Shown here one piece after another: positions 48,879-59,914 of a stretch of 64,000 nt of DNA; the stretch's first letter is position 1; the number at the start of each line of letters is the position of its first letter. The stretch is from Trema orientale (lineage: Eukaryota > Streptophyta > Magnoliopsida > Rosales > Cannabaceae): the NCBI GenBank assembly GCA_002914845.1, contig JXTC01000094.1, positions 192,921-256,920 on the forward strand, in the 5' to 3' direction. Made by a program: the position numbers and the translations under genes. The notes below the pieces were generated by a model. That model was not told the origin of the DNA, did no database searches, and saw only the letters and a list, made by a program, of their open reading frames with translations.

Positions 48879-50648
48879 CACTGCAAAAAAAATGTAATTT
48901 TGTGACATTTTATTTAGTGATATTATGCCAAAAATATCACAATTACTCTATTATAGTGATACTCCAAAATAATTGTCACTAGTTTATATGATTTTTTTGA
49001 AATGATATCTAAAATTTAGCTTAGTGTTATTTTAAAATGCCACTAAACTTTAATTCTACTTACATTTTAAAAAGGCCACTAAATTGAGGTCTTGTAATAT
49101 TCTATAAATGCCACTAAAAGTTAGATATAGTATACATTTTAAAAAATTCAATTATTTAACTTTTTTAGTCGTTTTTTGAGGGGAAAAAAATTAAATATCA
49201 AATGAACAACATTATCTAATAAAAAATTATTTTGAATACAAGATCATTATCTTTTTATAAAAGAATGTATCTTTATCTTTTATAATTTCCTATTTTACTT
49301 CAAGTTTATTAATGATAATTATCCTTCTCACATATTACTCTGTACCAAAAATCTTTCTCACGCCACTCTCTTCCTCTCCATCTCATTCATGCTTTCCTTT
49401 ATTCATTTATTTCTTTTATGTTAGTTGTCTCTCATCTCACAGTCACCTCCCCTTTAGTTTGGCTTAGTCTCTTCATCTTCATCTCCTTGCTCATATCTTA
49501 TCAATTACTATTAATATTATCGCCTCATATTTATATACTCTCGTGAGAGCTTCTCATTGTGTATGTGTATTTTTAACGTAAGAATTTTTGTCAAATATGC
49601 TTTCATATATTCAAAAACCGATTTTTGTCTATTGTGCTGAAATTCTCTATGGTGACATGATATTATTGATTTTTTGTGCAGGTAATAGCACTTAGTGAAA
49701 GTGATTTTGTTCAACAGGATAATATTTTGAAGATTTTACGTTGTCAATATGTTATAGGAACTTTCATAGCATGAATAAAATACTTCCCTCATTATGTGCC
49801 TCTCATCAAGAGTTTATGATTGTGAGGTTTTTGAAAATTAATGTGCATCAAAGAAGCTACTGTGAAGAAGAATGACGATATGAGATCGAGACTATCTGTA
49901 GCTCCAGAATTGTAACAAATTTGTATAGACAAAAGTTGTATAGTTCATGATTGTCAAATAGAATTTCTTTATTTATTTTCTTCAGATTAATTTTCAGTGT
50001 TCTTATCTTCTAGAATATTTTTTATTTATATTTTTAAAAAAAAGCTATACTAGTTCGGCTATTTTTTTATAATTATGTTATCTATTTATCCTTAAATTTT
50101 TTTTGTTAAAAGTAATCATAACTCTTGTCTATATAATTAAAAAAAAAAATCAAACATAAACGGATTTGAAGAAAACTAAGATCAACGTTTTTTTAGATTG
50201 TGCAGCATTAAAATATTAATGTATAATATTAAAATTTATAATGGTATTTTTCAAAAGCATAATATAATGCCACCTAATCAATATTAAAATTTGAAAAAAT
50301 CATTAAAAAGTTTGAAAGGAATTATAATTATTAATCGTATTTAACTATTTCTTCGAAATTATAAAATTAAAATATTTTCTAGAAATTGTTTCGACACTTC
50401 TAAAATTATTTTTTATTTTTTTAATTAAATAATATAGTGACATTTAGAAGTGTCACCAGTATAATTCAGTAGCATTTTGTAAATGCTACAAAAACATATG
50501 ATATAGTGACATTTCAAATATCACTAGACTTTTAGTCGCACGAACATATTTTACATTTATCATAAATATCACTAACTACATAAATGTAACTAAAAGTAAG
50601 CAGCAGTGACATTTTTAAATGTCACATATGAGGATTTTTGTTGTAGTG
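48879..50648. mobile_element. Non-autonomous CACTA (En/Spm) transposon, 1770 bp
   Basis: The left end is CACTGCAAAAAAAATG and the right end read backwards is CACTACAACAAAAATCC. A perfect 3-bp CGT duplication flanks it (48876-48878 and 50649-50651), the CACTA signature. Both subterminal regions carry many copies of TAGTGACATTT/AAATGTCACTA-type motifs, the binding sites typical of the superfamily. No transposase frame is present. The middle (about 49300-49700) is less repetitive and unidentified. Confidence 0.88.
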
Positions 50649-50735
50649 CGTGCAGGTGCTTTGCGCATGTTCACACTAAAAATGCCTATAATGCTTGTGA
50701 AATTTTACAGATTATTTAAACATGTACATGTTTCT

Positions 50736-50737
50736 TT

Positions 50738-50774
<37 letters not shown>

Positions 50775-50775
50775 A
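50736..50775. repeat. Palindromic (ATA)n/(TAT)n hairpin
   Basis: A run of ATA repeats switches at about 50755 to TTA repeats, forming a 40-bp near-perfect palindrome. Confidence 0.85.
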
Positions 50776-52525
50776 AAAAAAATCCATGGCTTTACTTTAA
50801 CCTTTTCTGTGGGCTTTCAACTGTCAGCACTTGGTAACCCAACGAACATGATCTATTCAATGAAGATAATTTTAATGATTACAGTAAAGACAAAGTTGAA
50901 ACAATTTAAGATGAGTAATACTTAAAGTGCCGAGCACGGCAAGAGGTGTGATTAGCTAAAATTGAGCAATGTTGAAATTAGAAGCACGAGGTGTGGGTAA
51001 CTAAAATTGAGCAATGTTGAAATTAGAAGCTCATTACTGGCTATCAGTGAGGGTCATTAACTAGCTTTGCTTAAAGCCATTAATTAAATAATTAGGACTG
51101 TTTGGGAAGTGGGATAGAGTAGAAGAGAAATCTGAAAATCTACCTGAACATATGTGGGTTTTGGGCCTTAAAAGCCCACAAAAAGCTGTGCAAAGTGCAA
51201 ACGAGCAAGCCTAACTGCAATTCTTGTAAGTCGGACTCGGACTTTCACAGTGGAAATAGAATCATTTAGAGCAAAATAACCTTTTTAACACAACTACTCA
51301 AAATAAAAATTTTATAAGGACCACTAATAAAAAAATTTATAAGGACCATTTTTATAAGTCATAATAATTACTGTCTGATCCGACGAACAAGAATTGCTAG
51401 GGAAGTTCTAAAACCGTCAAATTTTGGACTTTGTACATTCATACTTTAAATTTATTTTAATTACAAAATTTACTCATAGTTGTAATTACCAAAAAAGACA
51501 ATCTAATAATTAAATGCACACTTCTCTTAAAAAAATGCAGTTATTATGATTATAGTTACCAATCATCAAGGTGCACCCCAAGAATGAAAAAAAAAAAATT
51601 GAAAAGTAAACAATGAAATTATTCCTTGAATCCTAAAATGAAGTTGACTTTTTATTCTTCCAATCCTCCAAAACAATTAAGAATGGAATAGTAATACCGT
51701 GATGAAAAATTAGAAGATCCAAAAGAGGATTAGTAGAGAAGTGTGTTTTAAAAGTTTTTTTTTTTTTTTTTCAATCTTAAAAATAATTGTTATCTGTTTG
51801 CTTCGTCGTATAAAATTTTTTGTCTTTTCTCCTTTTTTTTTTCTTTTGACCAAAAAATTATGTATAGTATAGAGGAAAAAAGATTAAGGAGATTTTGAAA
51901 AAAAAAAAAAAAAGAAGAAGAAGAAATAAAAATACAAATCATCGAATAAAAAGAATTCAATTGTATCATATATTCTCTGTCGCACAAGAAGAAATGCATC
52001 TGAAATGTATCATATATGTTCTTCAATTTTATTTTACTTTTTTAACTTGAAAATTGGATACTAAAAGTCAAATAGGGGAATGTATGAAAACTGGGTATTT
52101 CCGGAATATGAGGAATGTACAAAGTAAAAATATCATTTTTTAAATTTATTTTTCTGATGAAAAAGGAAATGAATGTGCAAAGTACAAAATGTGATGAATT
52201 TCCAGAATATTTATGACTAACTACCATAGTAACAATTACTATTTGTCATAATAATAATGACCAACTATAAGAACAAAGATTGATCTAAAAAAGTCACTCT
52301 GAAAAGTAATATTGAAAAAACTAGTCATATTTCTGTCGAAAGCCCTTCAACGTTTGAGTATGGAGAAATTAGCCAATACACGGTAAAATAATAAAAGAAT
52401 TACACATATACGGTCAATTAAAAAAATTAGGATGTCATACTGCATGCGATTGGTATTTTTGAAAAATAAAGTTCAAAAAGTACACAAAATATAAAATAAA
52501 AGGAAGAAAAATAAATCTGAACACT
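50776..52525. other. AT-rich intergenic DNA, no gene
   Basis: A direct duplication of about 40 bp with core aaattgagcaatgttgaaat lies around 50958-51030. The rest is low complexity with long A and T runs (for example 51757-51771 and 51898-51914). Confidence 0.5.
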
Positions 52526-52527
52526 AG

Positions 52528-52600
52528 ATGGCTTGGTGGCCTGAACTGCTAGCAACCTTCTTCATGTGAGGACTTCGAACCCTTTCAATTCCATTTTTCC
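52528..52600 (+). mobile_element. Possible SINE (tRNA-like boxes) followed by a pyrimidine-rich tail
   Basis: TGGCTTGGTGGCC (box A-like) is followed about 35 bp later by GGACTTCGAACCC (box B-like), as in tRNA-derived SINEs. The sequence then passes into a 250-bp T/C-rich tract (about 52600-52850). No target duplication was found. Confidence 0.4.
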
Positions 52601-52844
52601 TTTCAGTATTTTATTTTCCCTTTTAGTTTCTTTTTTTTCGATCTTTTCATTTTTCTTTTCGGTTTGTTTTTAGTTTTTTTTTCCATTTATTTTACTTTTT
52701 CTATTTTCTTTTCTTTTTTTCTTTTCTAACTATTTTTCCCCTTTTTTTTCATTTATTGTACTTTTTCTATTTTCTTTTCTAACTATTTTTCCCTTTTTTT
52801 CCTTTATAGTTTTTTTTTTTCAATTTTTTCAATTTTCTTTTATA

Positions 52845-54005
52845 GTAACCAGTAACTAGTCATATAATTGGTAACTATTAACAAGTCTAGAACTACCTTC
52901 TAATTTGAAAATCAATAACCAAGTCTTGTAATTGACAACTAATAAATAGTCACCGGTTTTAAAAATAGCAACTAATTTGGTAACTAGTAACCAATCTATT
53001 TATTGCTTTGGTCATTATATTTGGAAAAAAAAAGAGACAAAACAAAAAAACTAACAAATCAGTAATAAATGTTGTAATAGGTATACAGATTAGTTAGTGT
53101 TAATTAAATTAGTCACTGTAACTAGCTACGAAATTGGTAAATAAATTGGTTACTAATAATTAGATTAGTAATTAGCAGCTAGATTGGTATCGGTATCTGG
53201 TAACCAACCACCAGTCTGCAAACTAGTAATCAATTTGGTTACTAATAACCAGATTAGTTACTAATAACTAGAGTTATCAATAATAAATTAGTAACTAATA
53301 ACCAAGTTTGTCTTATATTAGAAACTGGTAACCCAATAACTGAATAAGTCATTATAATTTGCCATAATTTGTAATTGGTAACCAACCACCAAATTGGAAA
53401 CTAGTAGTAAATTTGTTACTAATAACTAGATTGGTAACTGGTAATCAGTTTTGAAGTTGGTTACCAATATAATTAGTTGGTAATTGGTAACCAATAACCA
53501 ATCAATTTATTGGTTACTTTGGTCATTATGTGTATTTTTGGAATAAATTAGATTAGTTAGTGGTAACGAAATTAGTCATTGTAATAAGCCACTAAATTGG
53601 TAAATAAATTGGTGACTAGTAACTAGATTAGTAATTGCCAGCTAGATTATTATCGGTATCTGGTAACTAACTACTAATTTGGAAACTAGTAACCAAATTG
53701 GTTGCCAATAACCAAATTAGTTACTAGTTACTAGCGTAACCAAAAACAAACTAGTAACTAGTAACTAAATTTGTCTTATATAGGAAACTAGTAACCAGTA
53801 ACTGAGTCAGTCGTTGTAACTAGCCATCATTGATAATTGGTGACCAACCACTAAATTGCAAATTGGTTAGTAGTAACTAAATTGGTAACTGGTTACCAGT
53901 CATCAATCTTAAAGTTAGTTACCAATATGATTATTGGTAACTGGTAGACAGTAACTAATAACTAGTATTCAGATTAGCTAATAATAACTAGAGTAACTAC
54001 TACTC
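52845..54005. repeat. 1.2-kb tract of degenerate GGTTACTAGTAACC-like repeats
   Basis: Almost the whole segment consists of variants of a short partly palindromic motif: TTGGTAACTAGTAACCA, GGTTACTAATAACC, AACTAGATTAGTAAT and the like. Spacing is irregular and both orientations occur, so many small hairpins are possible. There is no open frame. Related motifs recur at 57.8-58.35 kb and more weakly at 63.8-64.0 kb. Confidence 0.8.
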
Positions 54006-54009
54006 CTAA

Positions 54010-54370
54010 ACCAAAAGAGAAAAGGTGGTTACCACCGTGCTAGAACAAGTTTTATAAAATACATCATTTTTTTTTCAACCTATAAGTGTTATTAGTAGAG
54101 TATAAAAGGGGGGGAAAAAATACTAGCTACTGTGCTAGAATAAGTTTTCTAAAATATATAATTTTTTTTTTATTTTTTTATTTTTTTTTATGTATACTCA
54201 TATTTTTCAATATATAAGTTATGTTAATATAAAAGAAAAACAAAATAAAAAATACTTACGATTGTACTAGAATAAATGTTCTTAACATATAACATATTTT
54301 TTAATATGTAAGTTACCATTGTGCTAGAATAAACTTTTCAAAATATAACATGTTTTAAATATATAAGTGC
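54010..54370. repeat. Tandem ~110-bp repeats with GTGCTAGAATAAGTTTT core
   Basis: Four diverged units share the core gtgctagaataagttttctaaaatata, starting near 54036, 54132, 54256 and 54319. They directly follow the GGTTACTAGTAACC tract. Confidence 0.6.
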
Positions 54371-54384
54371 TAATTAAAAAATAG

Positions 54385-54475
54385 TTTATCATAGTTCGAA
54401 CCTTGCAGCTAAATATAGAAAAGACAACAACTAGCCACTGAGTTGGCTCAAATCCTATACTTTTTAATACAAGTT
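54385..54475 (-). mobile_element. Possible SINE remnant in reverse orientation
   Basis: On the minus strand, CCAACTCAGTGGCTAG (box A-like) is followed about 40 bp later by AAGGTTCGAACTA (box B-like). With the forward SINE-like sequence at 52.53 kb it brackets the repeat tract in inverted order. Confidence 0.4.
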
Positions 54476-55570
54476 ATAATTAAGACAGAGTTGACTTTAT
54501 TTACACTACTTCCACCGCATTTTTTACTTTGTCATTTTTTAAAAATACCAATTACGTGTGGTATGAAACGTAATTCTTTTTTTCATGCCGTATGTATGTA
54601 ATTCTTTTTATTTTTAACGATATGCCCTAAAAACCCCCTTTGAGAAATGACTATCGTCTTTTTCTTTTTTTTTTTATTCTAGAGGAATATATTGTGGGTC
54701 AATATTAAAAAGTAATTCAAATAGATTGACTATTATGTAGGTCACAGGAAATAAACCTGTTACGTAAATTTCACGATAAATAGATATTTTAAATCTAGGA
54801 TGTTATTCCCTCCAAAAATGAAAAACTCCAATATTAGGCTTACAATCCAATCCAGTTACTATAATATGATCGGGTAGCTGTAATATGTATTTCCAAAATG
54901 GTATAACCTGTTTAAATGTAATAAAAACACGTTATTTTTTACCAACGAAAAAAGTTATAGAAAAAAAGTACGTAGATGATTAATTCTACAAAGGAAATTA
55001 AATTAGGCTTACTTTGACTTTGGCACTGTGAAAGTCTTTTAAGTGACAACATATATTCTCTAGTTTTTTTATAGTTTTACCAGGCAAAGCAAAACGACAC
55101 AACGAGTAAACCAAGCAAAACGACACAGAAAGTAACGGACCGTCCGGTTCATTTAGCAGTCGACAAAAGCATGATAACACAACTAATTTTATAAGCTAAA
55201 GACTTTTTTTGGCTGCAACTTGCAAGGATTAATTGTGACACAATAGGAATGCTTGCCCTCTTTTAGTCTCATGAATTCTCCTATAATTTATTATATTATT
55301 AAAATATTAAATTTGATAATGAAAATCACGGCTCAGACAATAAGATAATAGGACTGTTCAGTGTAATAGAAAATAAAAAGAAAATGTAATTAACACTTTT
55401 TTACAAGAAAAATGCTAGTTTTATACTTCTTTTTACATTATCCAATCTCATTGTTTGATGAGTAGGTTCTCCTATCATTTGTTGTATTATTAAAGATAAT
55501 AAAGAGAATAAAAAAGAGTGTGTAATTAGCACTTATTTCGACAATTCACAAAACAGATAATAATAATAAT
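54476..55570. other. AT-rich intergenic DNA
   Basis: No gene. Two related segments (about 55277-55395 and 55468-55535) share a TCCTATNATTTNTTNTATTATTAAA start and a GTAATTANCACTT end. They may be parts of one decayed element. Confidence 0.45.
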
Positions 55571-55577
55571 AAATAAA

Positions 55578-55770
55578 AAGTGGGCCAACTGGGCTCATCC
55601 AACATCTTAATGATTCTAGTACTCCAGCGCAGCTAGATTATAAATACGCTCATCCAAACCAACTAAAGATACTAAGATAACGACCTTTAAAGAGTTGAAC
55701 TAGATCACAGCCGTTGGCTAAGCCCATATCCCATCACAGCCGTTAGAACCACGACCTACCCTTATAACCG
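55578..55770 (+). promoter_or_regulatory. Promoter-like block without an evident plus-strand gene
   Basis: Site II-type TGGGCC (about 55582) and TGGGCT (about 55591) are followed by a TATA box ATTATAAATAC (55637-55647) at normal promoter spacing. Two CAGCCGTT motifs (about 55708 and 55738) follow. The reverse of the second, TCTAACGGCT, resembles the MSA element bound by MYB3R. No coding exon was found downstream on the plus strand before the minus-strand gene at 56152. Confidence 0.4.
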
Positions 55771-56151
55771 CCCGATGAGGATATCAAACTCATCATTCAA
55801 CACTATGCAAAGTCAATCGTAACGCATTCATCTCCAACTGTAGAACTTATGATCGAAAATTCAAGAAAACAGCACTCACTCTGAATCGTCGGATTCATCA
55901 TCAATCTCTATTCCATACGTAATTAAAAACAATGATGATTGAAAAAAAAAAAAAAGTACAAACGAGTTGTTCTTCTTGACCCCACAAAATAAACAAGAGT
56001 ACAAGACCAAGTTTGATTTCGACAAATTGATAATGCCAAGGCATATTTTTTTTTTTTCAAGAAAAAGCTCCTAAGATTCCAACCTCGCCGGATTAAAAAG
56101 GACAGAACGGGTGTACCCGGGGAACTTACCGGAGCTCCGAATGAGATCCGC

Positions 56152-56526
56152 TTACTTGTCCTTCTGGCGGTCCGACAAGTCAATAGCGAGCCGAGACGCG
56201 ATCGCCGAGTGGTACATCACATCGTGGAACGTCGAGCTCTCCAGGGTCTTCCTCCTCAGCTGCTTCGCCTTCTCCTCCGTGAAGCAACCCAGCGAGAATC
56301 TAGATCTGGATCGATCGGGCTCTGATTCGGGTACCGGATCGGAGACCGCATTCGGGTTGGTGTTGATGTAGTCCGGATCGGACGACCACCCGAAAAGCGG
56401 GTTCCACCAGTTGGCTGAACCTGGCTTGCGGCGATTCGGGTCGGGTTTTCTCGAGGAGGTGGATGAGGAAGAAGAGGAGGCTTGGATCGGGGCGGGTCGG
56501 AAAGAGGTGAGAGCGGTGGTCGCCAT
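56152..56526 (-). CDS. Conserved-looking plant protein of unknown function, 124 aa
   Basis: The model is a single open frame. It begins MATTALTSFRPAPIQASSSS, a Ser/Ala-rich, acid-free start that could be an organelle transit peptide. A WWNPLFGWSSDPDYI motif and a C-terminal FTEEKAKQLRRKTLESSTFH ... MYHSAIASRLAIDLSDR block follow. The frame is GC-rich against its AT-rich surroundings, supporting a real gene. I associate this C-terminal block, from memory only, with small Arabidopsis proteins of the At3g15630/At1g52720 type, near UVR3 and COX5b there. The stop overlaps a possible splice donor (AAGTAAGC), so a further 3' exon is possible. A minus-strand acidic piece (EIDDESDDSE then stop, near 55875-55905) is a weak candidate whose phase does not fit. 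No function is assigned. Confidence 0.75.
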   Translation of the reverse strand: MATTALTSFRPAPIQASSSSSSTSSRKPDPNRRKPGSANWWNPLFGWSSDPDYINTNPNAVSDPVPESEPDRSRSRFSLGCFTEEKAKQLRRKTLESSTFHDVMYHSAIASRLAIDLSDRQKDK

Positions 56527-57763
56527 GGAAGCAAAAAAGGGGAGAGAGAATAAGAGAAACAGAGACTTTAGGGACGATAAGTTGAGACGAAAAACTGGGG
56601 GAAGAAGAAGAAGATAGCCAACTGGAAGGGCTTTTCGATGGTTTTGAGAGGGCTAAAATGGTCTGTCCACAACGTAGGAGTCAAAATATGCTACATTTGT
56701 CTGCTTTTAAAGTGGTTGTATTGTACCCTATGGACATGTTAAGTCGTTTGTCGAAGGAAAGGGTATATCCGTCTTAGGTGTACAACGTTTTGATGCTTGA
56801 TTGAAGAGGTACAAGTAAAGGCTGGTGTTGGTGATAATGGGCTTGGTGGGTAAGGCATGGACATGGTTGCAGAAGTGGATAAGATGTACACGTGGAGAGC
56901 GTGGAAGAGCGTGTTGAGTGGTCGACTTTTGGGACTTTTTCCTCGAATTTTATATTTGGAAGCTCTTTGCGCTTTTTTTAATTGCTTATTGTTTTTTTTT
57001 TTAGTGATTTGAGGGAGTTTTTGGGATCTTTTGTGCACTTTTTTGAGGTAGGGTCGATGGACTTGGCGGGGTGGACAAGCAAGCACAAATTGCCATCACT
57101 GATCTCCGCTGCGGTTCCAAAGCCTTGGGTTGCGTGATCATGATAGCAGTCCGTCAATTCATGGCTTTGGGCCATTTGGGCTTCTCTCCATAGTTCGTTT
57201 CATGACTCCATTATGAGCCCAAATACGCACCCGGCCCCAAAAGATTCGGGAAAATGAACGTAATTAGACATAATTTGGATTAAAATGACTTTCATACGAG
57301 TGTTTTGGAAAATAATTTTTTTTAGACATGTGTCATAGATAATTACTATATTAGTGACTGCTGATTAGTCCTAAAAAATTCATAAATTTATGATCATATA
57401 TATAGTGATTATCTGTCACTAAAATTGTGGACCAATCACTGATATTGTTACACCCTACCACTAACACGGACACTAACAATTGTTATACTCGTAGTAAAGT
57501 CATTTTTCAAAACAATCTAAAATGTCATTTTAGTCCAAAATACCCAAATATGGTCAATTTTCCAAAGATTTATTCTAATTATACCACTTCTTCGGCCTAG
57601 CATAGGAATACATGGGTTGGATTGAGTTGATTGTATGATTTTTGGGCCTGAGCCATGGGCTTCAGTTTGGAGAAGCCATAACCTGAAAAGGTTTCTAACA
57701 CTTTCACCTATAAAAACCAAAAAAACTACTAAAATACAGAGTTCAATTTTTTTTTTTCCAATT
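56527..57763. other. Upstream region of the 124-aa gene, no other gene supported
   Basis: Short frames exist (minus 56739-57086 and 56978-57175) but have low-complexity, Lys-rich content and no known relatives. TGGGCC/GGCCCA-type motifs occur near 57168-57175 and 57641-57647. Confidence 0.45.
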
Positions 57764-57950
57764 CTGGTACAGTTTTTATTAGGAAAATATCAATTTTTAA
57801 AATATTTTTAGAATAATACTATTTCTAAAATGGTTACTAGTTACCAGTTATAAATATATTTGGGTACCAGTTACCAGTACTCGAAAACTAGTTACCGGTT
57901 ACTAGTTATTATTTTGAAAAATAGTATTTTTCTAATAAAAACGGTACCAG
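57764..57950. mobile_element. 187-bp foldback element, copy 1
   Basis: The left end CTGGTACAGTTTTTATTAGG pairs with the right end read backwards, CTGGTACCGTTTTTATTAGA. The centre holds GGTTACTAGTTACC and TTACCGGTTACTAGTTA motifs. It folds almost end to end. Confidence 0.7.
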
Positions 57951-58057
57951 ATCTACAAAATATAGAGACCACCGTATTTTTCTTTTTCTTTTTTTTTTTT
58001 CAAAATTGTCGTACAAGGCCTAATTTTTACCACCTAAAATTGTTAGGGTTTCTACTA

Positions 58058-58153
58058 CTTCTACCTGCAAAAATAAAAAAGAATTACAAAAATATGGTGA
58101 AACCACTTCTACCTGCAAAAATAAAAAAGAATTACAAAAATATGGTGTGTTAA
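58058..58153. repeat. 48-bp tandem duplication
   Basis: The 48-bp unit starting cttctacctgcaaaaataaa at 58058 is repeated at 58106 with almost no change. Confidence 0.88.
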
Positions 58154-58167
58154 AAATTTTTCCAAGT

Positions 58168-58395
58168 CCCGTACCACTTTTTTTATAGAAAAATACCACT
58201 TTTTAAAAAGTGTTAGAAAAATACCATTTTTAAAATAGTTACTAGTGTCTGAAAACTGGTTAATGGTTAACAGTGAGAAATTATATACCAATTATAAATA
58301 CCTTTGGTTTCTATTATCAGTGCTCGAAAACTGGTTACCTATTACTAGTTATTATTTTTAGAAATGACATATTTCTAAAAACTTTTAAACTATGG
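58168..58395. mobile_element. Diverged foldback element, copy 2
   Basis: It has the same order of parts as 57764-57950: a GTACC-type end, the aaaaataccatttttaaaatagttact arm, tataaatacctttggttt, a tgctcgaaaactggttacc centre and a returning TTTCTAAAAAC arm. It is more diverged, and with the 48-bp duplication it shows local shuffling. Confidence 0.55.
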
Positions 58396-58681
58396 TATTT
58401 TTCTTAAAAAATACACAGGTCTAGAAAAAATTGAGCCAACCATACACGGCCTAATTTTCACAAGTTGTAATAGAACCCAATAATTTCATTAGGTAGGTTG
58501 GGCTGAGTTGTTGGGTTGTAAGTTTTTATTTTTCAGAGACTTATAAGAATCGACATAAGTAGTAGTCTTTTCTTTTGCCATGGAATGACTTTTTTAGTAG
58601 TATTTTCAAAATTTTATCTAGTAGCAAATTATGACTCATCTAATAGTATTTGGAGAGAGAAATAAATTTCATTCCAAAAGT

Positions 58682-58883
58682 TTCTCTCTCTCTCTCCATC
58701 CAAACTCATGTATGTACATCAAAGGAGCACCCTTCTCTTAGCTCCGGCGACAAGTTCAAGCCTCTCTCTCTCTCTCTCTCCATCCAAACTCAGGTACGTA
58801 TATCAATTGAGCATCCTTCTCTTAATTCCAACGACAAGTCCTTGTACCTTGAATGGTCAACTATCCTTTACCCAACTCTCTAT
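58682..58883 (+). repeat. 94-bp tandem duplication with CT runs
   Basis: Two copies of a unit made of a (CT)n run, ccatccaaactcaNGTA, and a ctcttNNNtccNNcgacaagt core begin near 58684 and 58778. No coding sense is evident. Confidence 0.65.
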
Positions 58884-58899
58884 AGTTTGGTGATAAGTG

Positions 58900-59640
58900 A
58901 TGAAAACTCAGTCATAATATCTATTATTCCATTTTCATCTGCCTAGTTCTCTTCATCTTACTCTCAGTTTTGGCAAAGTCTTGTTACTCGTGCTATCCAT
59001 TTTGCCTCTAATTTCTTCTTCGTATTTTGGATGAAGACCTGAGATACGTGTTTTATTTTTATTCACAAAATTCTTATATGGGATTATTATTATATGGGTA
59101 ACACTTGTATAAGGTCAAATAATATCAATCTAATGATTACTATGGTTAAAAATGCATTTGCTTGCTAGAACAATATCCTTGAAAATAGTTACAATTTATG
59201 TGACCATGTGTCAAATGACTGAATATTATGGTTCAAACGTTTTTCTTTCTAAATCTAGAAAAATATAGCATTAGAAGTATTCATAGTTTATGTGACCATA
59301 TGTCAAATGACTGAGTATTATGGTTAAAAACCTTTTCCCTTCTAGACCTAGAAAAATAGTGTTTGAAATAGTCACAACTTATGTGAACTTTGTCATAGTT
59401 TATTTTACATTGTTACTAACATAGTGAGAACTTGTTACATAATTTGTTAACTAATTGTAGTTCAATATTATTGCTTTTGCAGAACAAGGCAATGTTGTTT
59501 TTCCTGAATTATAACGGTTACTTGGACCAAAATAACGTCTATATTGAACAGAGACTATGGATGTTTCGGTTCCTATATTAGGACGAAAACTATGGGTGTT
59601 CTAGTAACCTTTCTAGTTGGGTAATCCCCGACGAAAAAAA
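58900..59640. repeat. Spacer with ~107-bp tandem repeats
   Basis: A unit carrying TATGTGACCATGTGTCAAATGA, a GGTTNAAAAC core and TCTAGAAAAATA occurs near 59198 and 59298, with a weaker third copy near 59375. No gene is seen. Confidence 0.55.
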
Positions 59641-59649
59641 CCCGTATAG

Positions 59650-59790
59650 TAAAACAATTACTTGTGCAAGCAAGATCAGCTGGTAGGACAAAGCGAAGAG
59701 GCTTATCGGCAGGAATGCTCATATTGCGACCAAGTTGGGCACAAACGACAGGCTTACAAGAATCCGATCCTTATGAGCCTAGGAGTCATT
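59650..59790 (+). pseudogene. Remnant resembling a Mutator-type transposase zinc knuckle
   Basis: One frame gives EAYRQECSYCDQVGHKRQAYKNP, a C-X2-C-X4-H-X4 knuckle in which the last Cys is Tyr. In another frame, just upstream, AGRTKRRG resembles the basic GRPKKKR stretch that usually precedes the knuckle in plant MULE transposases, so a frameshift separates them. No other transposase domain was recognised nearby. A retroelement gag knuckle is the alternative. Confidence 0.45.
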
Positions 59791-59914
59791 TGAAACGCTG
59801 TGTGAGACAACAAAAGATTGTGCTCAACGCATTTACTAAAAATCATCTATGTTATAATAATTTCTCTTTATTGTTACAAACAATCATGTATGGTTTAATT
59901 TTTTTAAGCAACAT

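Noticed and set aside
56739..57175. Minus-strand frames of 115 and 65 aa upstream of the 124-aa gene
   Set aside because: Lys-rich low-complexity content, two overlapping frames, and no known relatives.
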